Assembly: GCA_963580245.1 (NCBI GenBank)
Contig: CAUZJO010000034.1
Location: forward strand, 1 to 34,309
Length of the DNA stretch: 34,309 nt
Direction of reading: 5' to 3'
From: CAUZJO01 sp963580245
GTDB taxonomy: Bacteria; Sumerlaeota; Sumerlaeia; MVZB01
This document shows positions 1-8,156 of this stretch, one piece after another. Each line of letters starts with the position of its first letter. Within the stretch, counting starts at the first letter, position 1. The translations under genes were made by a program, and so were the position numbers. The notes beneath the pieces were generated by a model. That model was not told the DNA's origin, ran no database searches, and saw only the letters and a program-made list of their open reading frames with translations.

Positions 1-87
1 TTCTTCTACGATCCGACCAACGGTGTAATCTCCCCGGGCGACCTATGGTATTTTTCAAACGTGGGTAGCATCCCGAACTATCAGTAA
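1..87 (+). CDS. Pseudopilin (prepilin-type protein), C-terminal end only
   Basis: The window opens inside this gene: 28 codons are read through to a TAA at 85-87. The visible tail contains YDPTNGVISPGDLW and ends near IPNYQ. It matches the C-terminal tails of the three minus-strand pseudopilins at 5.1-7.1 kb (YDPTNGTVS.GN motif), so it is a fourth family member, here on the plus strand. The prepilin N-terminus lies outside the window. It sits about 130 bases upstream of a broken GH127 gene on the same strand, so the pair mirrors the pilin/GH127 arrangement on the opposite strand. Family membership is clear from the motif; its role as a minor pilin of a type II secretion-like system is inferred. 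Confidence 0.75.
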   Translation, partial: FFYDPTNGVISPGDLWYFSNVGSIPNYQ

Positions 88-218
88 GAACGCCCTTCCG
101 GTTTTTGCCGCCGAACGAGCGCCATTAATTCCGATAAACACTATCAGGCGCTTTCCCGCCGACCGGATCCTGCCGTTGGGATGAAGAAAGCCAGCCAGGA
201 CCAAGAAAGGTATGAAGG

Positions 219-2218
219 ATGATCGTGAAAAACGTTCCCATCGCTTTTATGTTGTTGCTGTTTCTTCCGGTGCTCGGTTGGCCGGGCGAGGTTCCGGACC
301 CGGGAGTCGTCCTCGACCCCACGCCCCAGGGTGAGATCGGCTATATCAATCCGGACGTCCCGGATTTCGCGCCGCCGACCTATCCCGGCGAGTATTACGA
401 GTCGGTCGTCCCGGCCACGCTGGACCTGGCCGAGCGAGCCCGCCTGGTGCTTCATCCCGTGACCAGCATGACCAATCCCAATTGCGATTATGAAATCTAT
501 TTTGTGGTCAGCCACGTGGCCCAGCCGCCGGTGCTGCTGCACAGCAACGGGGACCTGGCGTGCCACGGCAAGTTCATGGAAGTGTTGCCGCTGCTGCGCA
601 CGATGAGCGGCAGCCTCGAAAACATGGAGGTCGAGACCACGTGGATGAAGGTGCTGTTGTAGCTGCAGGGCCCGGACGGGTTGATTTATGCGAGCACGAT
701 CGGGCGGCCCTGGATCCTGCCGCCCAATTTCGACCCGGCGTCGGGTTACCCCGGGCGCAATGACGGATACCCCTACGTGTGCCTGCTGGGCTACAGCACC
801 GCCCGTTCATTGGCGGCCTTTTCGATCTACGCTCAAAAAGATCCCGCCGGGCCTTGGGCCGCCGCCGGCCGGCGGCTGATCGAGGGCTACAAGAAGGTCA
901 TCATCCAGGAGGACGAGAACGCCTACGTGTACAACACCTGGACGGCTCCCGATAAACCGGTGGTCAAGCCCGAGCAGCCTTTCGGCGAACATATCTATCT
1001 GGCCGGGTCCCAGGCCTGGATCGCCCAGTATCTGGCGATGTACGACCGGGCCAACAACGTCCCCGAGACCGCGCGGCTCGCCGAGAAGATGATGAACTAT
1101 AATATGTTCGTCGTGGAATACAATGAGCCCGGCGGGCGTTTCAAGTTCGGTGGTCCGGGAGTGGGCGCGGGGGGTTGCAAGGCAAATGCGCGCATTTCCA
1201 CACCCACGCGATGAATATCCTGGCCTGCCTCTATGTTTATATGCAGACGGGCAATGAACGCCTGCTCGACCGGGCGATCAAGGCCTATGAATTTGGCGTC
1301 AGCAAGGGAAACTCCCTGGTCGGGTTCTTCCCGATGGTCACGTACGATGATTACGTCGGTGCGTAGACGGCGGAGACCTGCCAGGTGGCCGATATGGTGA
1401 TCGCCGCCGTCACGCTCTCGAACCTTGGGGTTGACAAGTGGGACGACGTGGACCGCTGGGTGCGCAACCAGCTCGCCGAAAACCAACTGACGCAGATCGG
1501 CTGGCTGACCGACGGCCGACTCGATTACTCACGCACGAACGTTCCCGCGCAGGGGTACCTGATCGAAGGCGAATACAGCACCGACCGCGTGGGTGAACGC
1601 ACGCTGGGCGCATTCGCGGGTTGGCCCGCTTCCAACGACTGGCTCTCGGCGGAGGACTGGTGGGGCGGCGATACGCACAAGATTACGTCCACCATCATGA
1701 ATTGCTGCACGGGGTCGGGTTGCCGCGCGCTGTTCAGTGCCTGGCGCGATATGATCGCCTATAAAGAAGGGAAGCTGCGCGTCAACCTCCTGCTCAACCG
1801 TGTTTCCAAATGGGCGGACATCGAAAGTTATATCCCCTACACGGGCCGCGTGGACGTCAAGGTGAAGGAAAAGATCGACCTGGAACTGCGCATCCCCGAA
1901 TGGGTCAGCCCCGACCAGGTCCGGTGTGAAGTTGACGGCCAGGCGCGTCAGCCAAGTTTCGACGGCCACCATGCCCAAATCGGTGAGGTTGGCGCCGGCC
2001 AAGTTGTCACGATGACGTTCCCGATCAGCGAGCGGACGGAGAAGGTGAACATCGAAGGGTTTGATTACACCTTGATCATCCGCGGCAACGACGTCGTATC
2101 CATCGACCCCCCAGGCCGATACGTCCCGATGTATCAACGCGCGCACTACCGGAGCGACGAGCCGCTCTACCGCAAAGTTAAACGCTTCGTCTCGGACGAT
2201 GAATTCGGTTGGTGGTGA
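219..2218 (+). pseudogene. Broken GH127 / DUF1680 (beta-L-arabinofuranosidase-like) secreted protein
   Basis: Three consecutive reading segments align end to end with the intact 670-residue paralogue on the opposite strand. The start at 219 follows AAAGG with 8-base spacing and opens a signal peptide (MIVKNVPIAFMLLLFLPVLG). The frame is interrupted by an in-frame TAG at 660-662, a one-base frameshift at a six-G run (1169-1174), and a second in-frame TAG at 1364-1366. Downstream of the lesions the GH127 zinc/catalytic motifs survive: ETC just after 1366 and a paired Cys (NCC) near 1705. In characterised GH127 enzymes a Glu, three Cys and a zinc form the active site. TAG is an ordinary stop elsewhere in this window (glnS, pheT, rplT, arsC), so recoding is unlikely. 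The gene is probably dead, unless the G-run frameshift is a sequencing error and the stops are suppressed. Confidence 0.8.
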
Positions 2219-2230
2219 ATCGACGGTCAT

Positions 2231-4243
2231 TCACCATGCAATGTGTCGATTGGTTACCAAACGCTGAACCTTTCTCATGGGTGCCCGGTCTTGACGATAA
2301 TGGGCCCTTTGAAAAATGGGCGTCGTGCTTGCGTGAGGCTGAAGGTCGACGACGGTGAACCCGCGCACGGTCATCCAATAATCATGTCCTTTCAGATTCC
2401 GGTACAGCGTGTTTTCGGAAATGGGGAATTGGACAACCACCTCGTCCCCGGCCTCAAGCCCATCGATAGACAGATAGTTGCCTCTCTTCCATTGGACTGC
2501 TCGTTCTTGGCCGTTCACGGCGCACGATACCTTATCGTAGTTCGTCCAGCTGGGAATGCGGATGCGGGCGTTTTTCGCCTGATGCATTTTCAGACTAATC
2601 TTCCCTTCATAAGGCAAATAGCTGTTTAGATCGGCCCACGTCGAGGCCCGGTTCATTAGAAGATTCACCCACAGGTCATCACCATTCGCCTCCATCATGT
2701 CGTCCCACGCGTAATAAAGTACCCGCCCGGCGTTCCCGAGGCAACAACCGCAAAACTGCGCAGTGGGTAGCTTGACGTTTGCGATTGCCGGGTTCACGCA
2801 GCAGAAGGAGCCTACCGTCCGCTCGGCCGCGTTGTCAGCGTTGATCCGCAACGGATCCTTCTCCATGATTTCCTTGTAATTTTTGGCGGGCCCCTCCGTG
2901 GGGTGTCCATCGGGGTAGTCCTTTAAAAAATCGAGATTCGTGAGTTGGGTCACGAGCAGGTAATTGCGGACGTAATGCTCCACGTCCTCGTAATAATCGC
3001 CGACGCCGGCTCGGGTTAATTGCAGCGCGATCAAGGCCATGTCCGCCAGCGAGCACGGCTCGACCAGCTCGCGGTCCTCGTCCTTGCCGCACTCCTCGGT
3101 GTTGGGATTATATTCGCACGGGTCGCAGCCGGGGATCCCCGCGAAAAAGCCGATCGTGGGATCGCCGATGCTGCGGCCATACTCGTAAGCCCGCCGGACC
3201 CACTGCAGCATGTCCTCGTCTCCGGCGGCCAGAGCGTATTCCAACTGGCCAAGAATCCCCAGCGCCATGATATGAAAATGATAGCCGTGCCAATGACCCG
3301 ATTCATCGATGAGCCCACCGTCATTGCGAAAATAGTTGGCCATTCCCCTCGCCAGTTCCAGCGCGGGAGGGTAACCCGTCACGCGGTAATAGCGGGCCGC
3401 CCCCATGGCGACGACCGAAACGGAATGGGCCACGGCGGTTCCTACCATGCCGAATTCGGCATCCTTCACGTCGTGATCGGTGACGGCGACAATCTCCAGT
3501 TTGTCGGTGTCTTCCTGGCCCGGCGTGTAACCCTGTGTGCGGCGGAAGTAGAGGCCGTCTCCTTTACGGACGGCGATTTCGAGAAGGCGCTGGATCTTCC
3601 GTTCGGCGACGCGCCGGTAGACCGGATTATCGGGATCGATCTGCGTCCAGACGGACCACGTCAACAACTGACGCCCTTCGCCGAAGATGTTCGCGGCCGG
3701 TTCGTTTTGATTGCGCGAGAAATCTTCGTAAAACGCCCCAGGATGGTCCGGCGGCTGGTATGTCAAGCCATCGAATCCCGTATTGCGCAAGATGCCCTCG
3801 ATCATGTGATGGTCGATATCGCTGTTTTGAGCGCTGCCCGACATGATGCGCAACAGCGGCAGCGCTTCGAGCCATTTTGGATTCAAGTTGGTCAACCCGG
3901 CTTCCATCGTCAGGAAAGGCGGATTGTGACGCAGATCGGCATACGAATATTGCGCATAAGCATACTCGGGATTCAGCATGCGAGTGATCGCGTTAATGCA
4001 CAAAGCCGCCCGATCGGCCAACTCCAGGGTGTCCGGTATCTCGGCTTCGTATCTCTCGCCGAGGAGTGGCGGTGTTTTGATCGAGATATCTTTAAGCTCG
4101 GGATGCCGCCATTCGCCCATATCGGAAGCAGCATCTTCCGTCGTTTCCGCGACGGCTTTCTCCGTTTCCTGGGCGGTGGCGGCGAAGCAACACGCGAAAA
4201 ACAGTATCATCAAGCCCTGAAGTTGCATGGCCATGCGTATCAT
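2231..4243 (-). CDS. GH127 / DUF1680 family secreted glycoside hydrolase-like protein
   Basis: Intact 670-residue protein. I chose the ATG at 4243 because GGAAAGG lies 8 bases upstream and it opens a signal peptide (MIRMAMQLQGLMILFFACC, cleavage near ATAQ). A longer frame to 4306 lacks these. The body fits the helical-barrel DUF1680/GH127 family: a GYHFH segment near residue 320, an E-x-C motif (VEPCSLADM, about residues 395-397) and a CGCCLGN motif (about 498-501). In the characterised beta-L-arabinofuranosidase HypBA1 the corresponding Glu/Cys and Cys-Cys bind zinc and provide the Cys nucleophile. The likely role is hydrolysis of arabinose-type plant or algal glycans outside the cytoplasm; the exact substrate is unknown. 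It converges on a broken paralogue that ends 12 bases away. Confidence 0.75.
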   Translation of the reverse strand: MIRMAMQLQGLMILFFACCFAATAQETEKAVAETTEDAASDMGEWRHPELKDISIKTPPLLGERYEAEIPDTLELADRAALCINAITRMLNPEYAYAQYSYADLRHNPPFLTMEAGLTNLNPKWLEALPLLRIMSGSAQNSDIDHHMIEGILRNTGFDGLTYQPPDHPGAFYEDFSRNQNEPAANIFGEGRQLLTWSVWTQIDPDNPVYRRVAERKIQRLLEIAVRKGDGLYFRRTQGYTPGQEDTDKLEIVAVTDHDVKDAEFGMVGTAVAHSVSVVAMGAARYYRVTGYPPALELARGMANYFRNDGGLIDESGHWHGYHFHIMALGILGQLEYALAAGDEDMLQWVRRAYEYGRSIGDPTIGFFAGIPGCDPCEYNPNTEECGKDEDRELVEPCSLADMALIALQLTRAGVGDYYEDVEHYVRNYLLVTQLTNLDFLKDYPDGHPTEGPAKNYKEIMEKDPLRINADNAAERTVGSFCCVNPAIANVKLPTAQFCGCCLGNAGRVLYYAWDDMMEANGDDLWVNLLMNRASTWADLNSYLPYEGKISLKMHQAKNARIRIPSWTNYDKVSCAVNGQERAVQWKRGNYLSIDGLEAGDEVVVQFPISENTLYRNLKGHDYWMTVRGFTVVDLQPHASTTPIFQRAHYRQDRAPMRKVQRLVTNRHIAW

Positions 4244-4315
4244 TTTTTCAACCTTTCCGTAAATGGCTTTATTCTTTCTCGACCAAAGAAACCTTCGATC
4301 TGTCATCTATTAACA

Positions 4316-4326
4316 GTACATTGTAC
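4316..4326. promoter_or_regulatory. Short palindrome upstream of the GH127 gene, possible operator
   Basis: The sequence GTACATTGTAC is an inverted repeat (GTACA/TGTAC around one base) lying 73 bases upstream of the GH127 start codon in an AT-richer stretch. Position and symmetry would suit a repressor or activator site for the minus-strand gene. No regulator is encoded nearby and there is no second copy, so this is a weak call. Confidence 0.2.
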
Positions 4327-4359
4327 AGTTTCACCCAGCAAAGTGCACATAATTTAGGT

Positions 4360-4458
4360 CCAGGCGCGGTGCCTGGCGCTGAACGCGGCCCAGATGGGCC
4401 GTGGGCAGATGCGCTCCACGAGTTGGAGAAAAAACGTGTTCTCTGGCTCCCTGAAGGG
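4360..4458. repeat. Degenerate intergenic hairpin cluster
   Basis: Two perfect six-base-pair hairpins stand side by side: CCAGGC/GCCTGG (4360-4376) and CGGCCC/GGGCCG (4386-4401). They are followed by GTTCTCTGGCTCCCTGAAGG (4438-4457) plus one more G. That 21-base segment matches 25993-26013, the left end of the large hairpin array, at 20 of 21 positions. I read this as a degraded member of the same repeat class, lying between the GH127 gene and the creatininase-like remnant. Confidence 0.45.
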
Positions 4459-4479
4459 CTCAGCCCGACCCGCCTCCCC

Positions 4480-5072
4480 CCCGGCGAAGTCCGGTGTGAA
4501 CGGATGCGGCCGGACGCGATTCGGGCCGCGCGCCAGGCCTTTCCGGCCGTCTACATCCCGCTCGGGACGCTCGAGTGGCACGCGCTGCACGATCCGGACG
4601 GCCTCGATGGGCTGAAGGCCGAGGGGCTGGCCATCCGACGCGGGCGGGCGGGGGGTTGGTGTTTCCGACGCTCTACTTCGGCGAGAACCGCGAGGGTGAG
4701 CGGATGGGGACGGACTTCATCGCCCGCGTGCCGTTCGACTCCAGCTCACTGATTGGCAACTGGACCGAGGATACCTACGACCGGTGGACCGAGGACGACG
4801 TGCGGCGTCATTTTTTCAGGGGCGATCGGTTCAAGGAGACCCACGAGCGGGTGGGGAAGCTCAAGGAGCTGTGCGCGTCCTATTACGCGACGCTGGCCGA
4901 GGCGACGCTGCGCTTTTCGCTCTCCGACCGGGCCGTCTCGGTCGTCATCCCTGGCATGAAGACCCCGGAGGAGGTGAAAATGAACATCGCCTATTCCGAC
5001 GGGGAGGCCTTTCCCTCCGAGCTGCTCGAAAAGCTGAAACCCCACCGCTGGTTCATGAATTTTTACTTGTGA
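4480..5072 (+). pseudogene. Chimeric remnant: creatininase-family N-terminus joined to aldo/keto reductase C-terminus
   Basis: The first part (about 4486-4700) reads as the start of a creatininase-family amidohydrolase. It has PLGTLEWHALHDPDGLDGLKA, in which Glu, His and Asp match the family's metal-binding LEWHG.H...GTDG motif. At a six-G run (4650-4655) the frame shifts by one base, and homology continues in the next frame as GGLVFPTLYFGEN. From about 4707 to the stop at 5072 the sequence instead matches the C-terminal third of aldo/keto reductases (ARVPFDSSSLIGNWTEDTY, then VIPGMKTPEEVKMNI). The AKR catalytic Asp/Tyr/Lys/His region is absent, as is the rest of the creatininase. Two unrelated enzymes fused and frameshifted imply a deletion remnant. 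No function is expected. Confidence 0.7.
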
Positions 5073-5099
5073 CCGTCTGGCGAGTGTACTTCGTTGGAT

Positions 5100-5687
5100 T
5101 CAGTTTCCATATTTGGGGACAATCGTCCCGTCATGAAAATAGCGCATATTTCCCGCGCTGACCGTGCCGTTGGTCGGATCATATTCCCAGGTGGGTGAGG
5201 TGGGAAGGTTCCATAGCAGACACGGCCCACAGCTCTCCAAGAACCAATGCCCTGCCAACTCATACTTAGACCCATGGCCGTGGGGCACGCCGGAAAAAAA
5301 GAACGACCATTGCCGGGGACCGACGTAAAAGGGAGCTCTCAGCTTGATGCGGCTGTTGAAATAATCGAAAGGGACTTCGGTCAGGTATGCCACGGGTGTG
5401 GTCAGCAATTCACCCATATGACGCCTTCTATCTCCATCTACTATTAGATAGTCGGTCATCCACATTGGCTCCAACCGCCCCGGCAAGATGGGAAACTGAT
5501 TATAGTCGACTTCATAGATTTTCATCGCGATTCCGACGGTCCGCATATCGGAGATGGACCGGGTTACCTTGGACCGCATCTGGGCCTCCAGGAAATTGGG
5601 CACGGCGATCGCCGCCAGAATCGCGATGATGGCGACGACGATCAACAGCTCGATCAAAGTGAATGCCCGGCATGTTTTTCGATTCAT
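5100..5687 (-). CDS. Prepilin-type pseudopilin, tandem copy 3
   Basis: 195 residues. The class III prepilin signal RAFTLIELL is followed by a hydrophobic helix (IVVAIIAILAAIAVPNFLEA) and then by MRSKVTRSISDMRT. The body ends with ESCGP and YDPTNGTVSAGNMRYF. Position -1 of the peptidase site is Ala rather than the usual Gly, as in its two neighbours. I prefer the ATG at 5687 to 5702: GAGG lies 9 bases upstream, and it aligns with the starts of the other two copies. Such proteins are processed by a prepilin peptidase and assemble at the inner membrane into type II secretion or type IV pilus-like fibres. No prepilin peptidase, ATPase or secretin gene is visible here, so the partner machine is encoded elsewhere. 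Confidence 0.85.
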   Translation of the reverse strand: MNRKTCRAFTLIELLIVVAIIAILAAIAVPNFLEAQMRSKVTRSISDMRTVGIAMKIYEVDYNQFPILPGRLEPMWMTDYLIVDGDRRRHMGELLTTPVAYLTEVPFDYFNSRIKLRAPFYVGPRQWSFFFSGVPHGHGSKYELAGHWFLESCGPCLLWNLPTSPTWEYDPTNGTVSAGNMRYFHDGTIVPKYGN

Positions 5688-5783
5688 GGTCGGTGGCCTC
5701 ATGATTAGATCGTTTTCACTCTATCCGATATATCCCAACCGGTTGACTAAATCCCAATAAGAGGCGCGCTTGCTGGTTGAAGA

Positions 5784-6383
5784 CTATCTGGAGTTATATG
5801 CAGATGGAACAATTCTCCCCGTGGATAGATAGGCGATATTTCCGGGACTGACCGTACCGTTCGACGGATCATATTCAAAGAACTCGGGGGTATGGTCCCA
5901 TTGCAGACTCGGCCCACAGCTCTCTATGAACCAGAATCCTGGTTCTACCTCGTTGGGAAACGCCGGCTGATGACCTGTCGGCGCGACGGAAAGAATGTAC
6001 GACCATCGCCGGAAGCCGATGAAGAAGGGAGTTCTCACCTTGAGGCGGCTGTTGAAGTAATCGAAGGGGATTTCGCTGATGTATGCGACGGGCGTGGTCA
6101 GCAATTCACCCACACGACGCTGTCTGTCTCCATCGACTCTCATGTAGTCGACCATCCATTTTGCATTGAACTTTCCCGGCAGGACGGGAACCTGGTTATT
6201 GTCGAGTTGATACATTCTCATCCCCAATCCGACCGTCCTCATATCCGTGATGGCCCTGGTTACTTTGGCTCGCATCTGGGCCTCGAGGAAGTTGGGCACG
6301 GCAATTGCCGCCAGAATCGCGATGATGGCGACGACGATCAACAGCTCGATCAAAGTAAATGCTCGGGTATTTCCGTGATTCAT
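5784..6383 (-). CDS. Prepilin-type pseudopilin, tandem copy 2
   Basis: 199 residues, starting MNHGNTRAFTLIELL with AGGGGG 9 bases upstream of the ATG. The transmembrane/assembly helix is near identical to those of copies 1 and 3. The globular part keeps the same landmarks (DMRTVGLGMRMYQLDNNQ, FDYFNSRLKVRTPFF, FIESCGP, YDPSNGTVSPGN) but diverges between them, most clearly in the central WSYILSVAPTG region. It lies 96 bases upstream of copy 3 and is probably co-transcribed with it. Tandem paralogues that keep the N-terminus and vary in the surface domain suggest alternative minor pilins rather than redundant copies; that is an inference. Confidence 0.87.
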   Translation of the reverse strand: MNHGNTRAFTLIELLIVVAIIAILAAIAVPNFLEAQMRAKVTRAITDMRTVGLGMRMYQLDNNQVPVLPGKFNAKWMVDYMRVDGDRQRRVGELLTTPVAYISEIPFDYFNSRLKVRTPFFIGFRRWSYILSVAPTGHQPAFPNEVEPGFWFIESCGPSLQWDHTPEFFEYDPSNGTVSPGNIAYLSTGRIVPSAYNSR

Positions 6384-6489
6384 GATTGGGCGCCCCCTGA
6401 ATAGACTGTTTTCGTTCTATCTGAGATTTCCCAACGGGCTGACTCAACCTCAATGAGAGGCGCGCTTGTTAGTTGAAGACAATAAAACA

Positions 6490-7074
6490 TTATATAGTGG
6501 GGACAATTCTCCCGTCATGAAAATAGCCCAGATTTCCGAAACTGACCGTACCGTTGGTCGGATCATATTCCCAAGCCCCGCCCGGATGTTCCCAAACGAG
6601 GCTCGGCCCACAACTCTCCAGGAACCAAAACCCCGAGGGTATGTTGTCAAACTGAGGCCTATGGCCTTGAGGCGCGCCGGAAAAAATGAACGACCATTGC
6701 CGGAAGCCGACGAAGAAGGAAGTTCTCACCTTGAGATGGCTGTTGAAATAATCGAAAGGGACTTCGGTCAGGTATGCCACGGGCGTGGTCAGCAATTCAC
6801 CCATATGACGTTGGGTATGTCCATCTACTCTTAAATAGTCGATGATCCATTTTGAATTGAACCGCCCCGGTAAGATGGGAAACTGATTATTGTCGACCTG
6901 ATAGAGTTTTATCGCTATTCCGGCGGCCCTCATATCCGAGATGGACCGGGTTACCTTGGCCCGCATCTGGGCCTCGAGGAAGTTGGGCACGGCGATCGCC
7001 GCCAGAATCGCGATGATGGCGACGACGATCAACAGCTCGATCAACGTGAATGCTCGGGTATTTCTGTGATTCAT
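6490..7074 (-). CDS. Prepilin-type pseudopilin, tandem copy 1
   Basis: 194 residues, the most upstream of the three tandem copies. The start ATG at 7074 has GGGG about 10 bases upstream. N-terminus MNHRNTRAFTLIELL, then the conserved pilin helix and MRAKVTRSISDMRAAGIAIKLYQ. The C-terminus carries FLESCGP and YDPTNGTVSFGNLGYF. Its 5' leader is also conserved ahead of copies 2 and 3, which shows that the duplication unit included upstream DNA. No convincing -35/-10 pair is visible upstream. Confidence 0.87.
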   Translation of the reverse strand: MNHRNTRAFTLIELLIVVAIIAILAAIAVPNFLEAQMRAKVTRSISDMRAAGIAIKLYQVDNNQFPILPGRFNSKWIIDYLRVDGHTQRHMGELLTTPVAYLTEVPFDYFNSHLKVRTSFFVGFRQWSFIFSGAPQGHRPQFDNIPSGFWFLESCGPSLVWEHPGGAWEYDPTNGTVSFGNLGYFHDGRIVPTI

Positions 7075-7226
7075 GATTGGGCATCCCCTGAATAGACTAT
7101 TTTTCGTTCTGCCTCCGATTTTCCCATCTGGGTGACTGAACTATGGGTTTACTGATGTGTCTACCTACGATTCTCGCGTCCGATGGCATCAAAATCAAGA
7201 AAAAAATCGATCCTCATGGGGTTGGA

Positions 7227-7258
7227 GGGTGCGCCTCACGGAGCCGTGAGGCGCACCC
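7227..7258. repeat. 32-nt perfect hairpin (15-bp stem), copy 1 of a covarying pair
   Basis: A 15-base-pair perfect stem with a two-base centre, core CTCACGGAGCCGTGAG. A related 32-nt palindrome at 26235-26266 has the same core and length but three different stem pairs, each changed on both sides. There is no T-tract on either side, so it is not a textbook intrinsic terminator. It could nevertheless stop transcripts of the kinase gene, which ends at 7316 on the minus strand. The remainder of 7075-7315 holds nothing else I recognise. Confidence 0.7.
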
Positions 7259-7315
7259 GTGGAATGTGGAAGCGGTCGCCGCGGAAGTTCGTTCGCGACA
7301 GCCGCGTGCGTGGAA

Positions 7316-8023
7316 TCAGCTCGGGCCGCGCCGGGCCGGATTGTCGGGCTTTATCCGCCGGCGTCTTCTCAGCGACCTCGGGGCGAGCTTGCGCCAGAAA
7401 CTCGGTTTTTTGAGGCGATAGACCCTTTTCTTCAGGAAACGGCCAATCTTGAGATATAAAGGGGCCTCCCCGAGCCAGCGCTGTTCGTCTTCGTCCAAGC
7501 CCTCGGGCTCGAACTTGGCTTTCATGCGGGCGAAATTGAACTGATCGACCCGGCGACAGCGCAGAAAGAAGAACTCGGCGAGCCGGGCCCCGGGCTGGCC
7601 CGGTCGGCGACGCATCGCCGTGGCGAAATCGATCAGGTAGGGTTGTCCGCCCGGTCCGATCAGGACGTTCTTGAACCGCAGGTCGCCATGGGCGATGCCC
7701 CGCTCATGGAGCCGTTCGATCAACCGCCGCGCGCGGTCCCAGAACTCTACGGGCGGTCTGACCCCGCGCCGCCGCCTCGGGATGCGCGCGCCGTCGATCC
7801 GTTCCATGATCAGGGCCTCGGGCCCGGCCGTGGCCAACAGGCGCGGAACGCCCCGCATGTCGACCAGGTGCCTCAGCATGCGCGCCTCCCTCGCCGCGAT
7901 CCACCGCGAGAGCACCACGCGAACCAGCCAGGGCCGGCCGCTGAAATCCTTCATGACGGCCGGCCGCCCTTCCCAGTCCAGCTCATAAATGTCGGCCTGG
8001 GCGACCGATTTGGAGGCTTGCAT
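7316..8023 (-). CDS. RIO / Kdo-kinase-like small protein kinase fold
   Basis: 235 residues from the ATG at 8023. The open frame runs back to 8221, but that part overlaps cysS and does not look like protein. Kinase hallmarks are visible: the ATP-binding Lys in AVMKDF (about residue 25), a helix-C-like REAR (about 45-48), the catalytic loop HGDLRFKNVLI (112-122, Asp and Asn present) and the metal-binding DFAT (132-135) in place of DFG. The short lobe and HGDLR loop fit the RIO1/lipopolysaccharide-kinase (WaaP, KdkA) superfamily, which phosphorylates sugars of the LPS core or proteins. The C-terminus is very Arg/Lys-rich, suggesting membrane or nucleic-acid contact. The true substrate cannot be told. 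It lies 133 bases downstream of cysS on the same strand. Confidence 0.65.
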   Translation of the reverse strand: MQASKSVAQADIYELDWEGRPAVMKDFSGRPWLVRVVLSRWIAAREARMLRHLVDMRGVPRLLATAGPEALIMERIDGARIPRRRRGVRPPVEFWDRARRLIERLHERGIAHGDLRFKNVLIGPGGQPYLIDFATAMRRRPGQPGARLAEFFFLRCRRVDQFNFARMKAKFEPEGLDEDEQRWLGEAPLYLKIGRFLKKRVYRLKKPSFWRKLAPRSLRRRRRIKPDNPARRGPS

Positions 8024-8156
8024 ACAGGTCCCACGCGTCGAGCGGACGGACTCATAATCAACCTCAGAGATGGAATCGTGGGGAATCACAAAATGGTGTG
8101 GGCGAGGCGAAGATACGAGCAACCTCGGTCGCATGGAGACGCGGACACCATGCGAT

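Noticed and set aside
219..2218. Genome-wide TAG reassignment to explain in-frame amber codons
   Set aside because: glnS, pheT, rplT and arsC end in TAG at the expected family lengths, so TAG terminates normally here, and the same gene also carries a frameshift.
3020..4357. A 445-residue open frame on the plus strand opposite the intact GH127 gene
   Set aside because: It is the complement of a gene with clear GH127 motifs, signal peptide and ribosome site; the translation has no recognisable domain and typical antisense composition.
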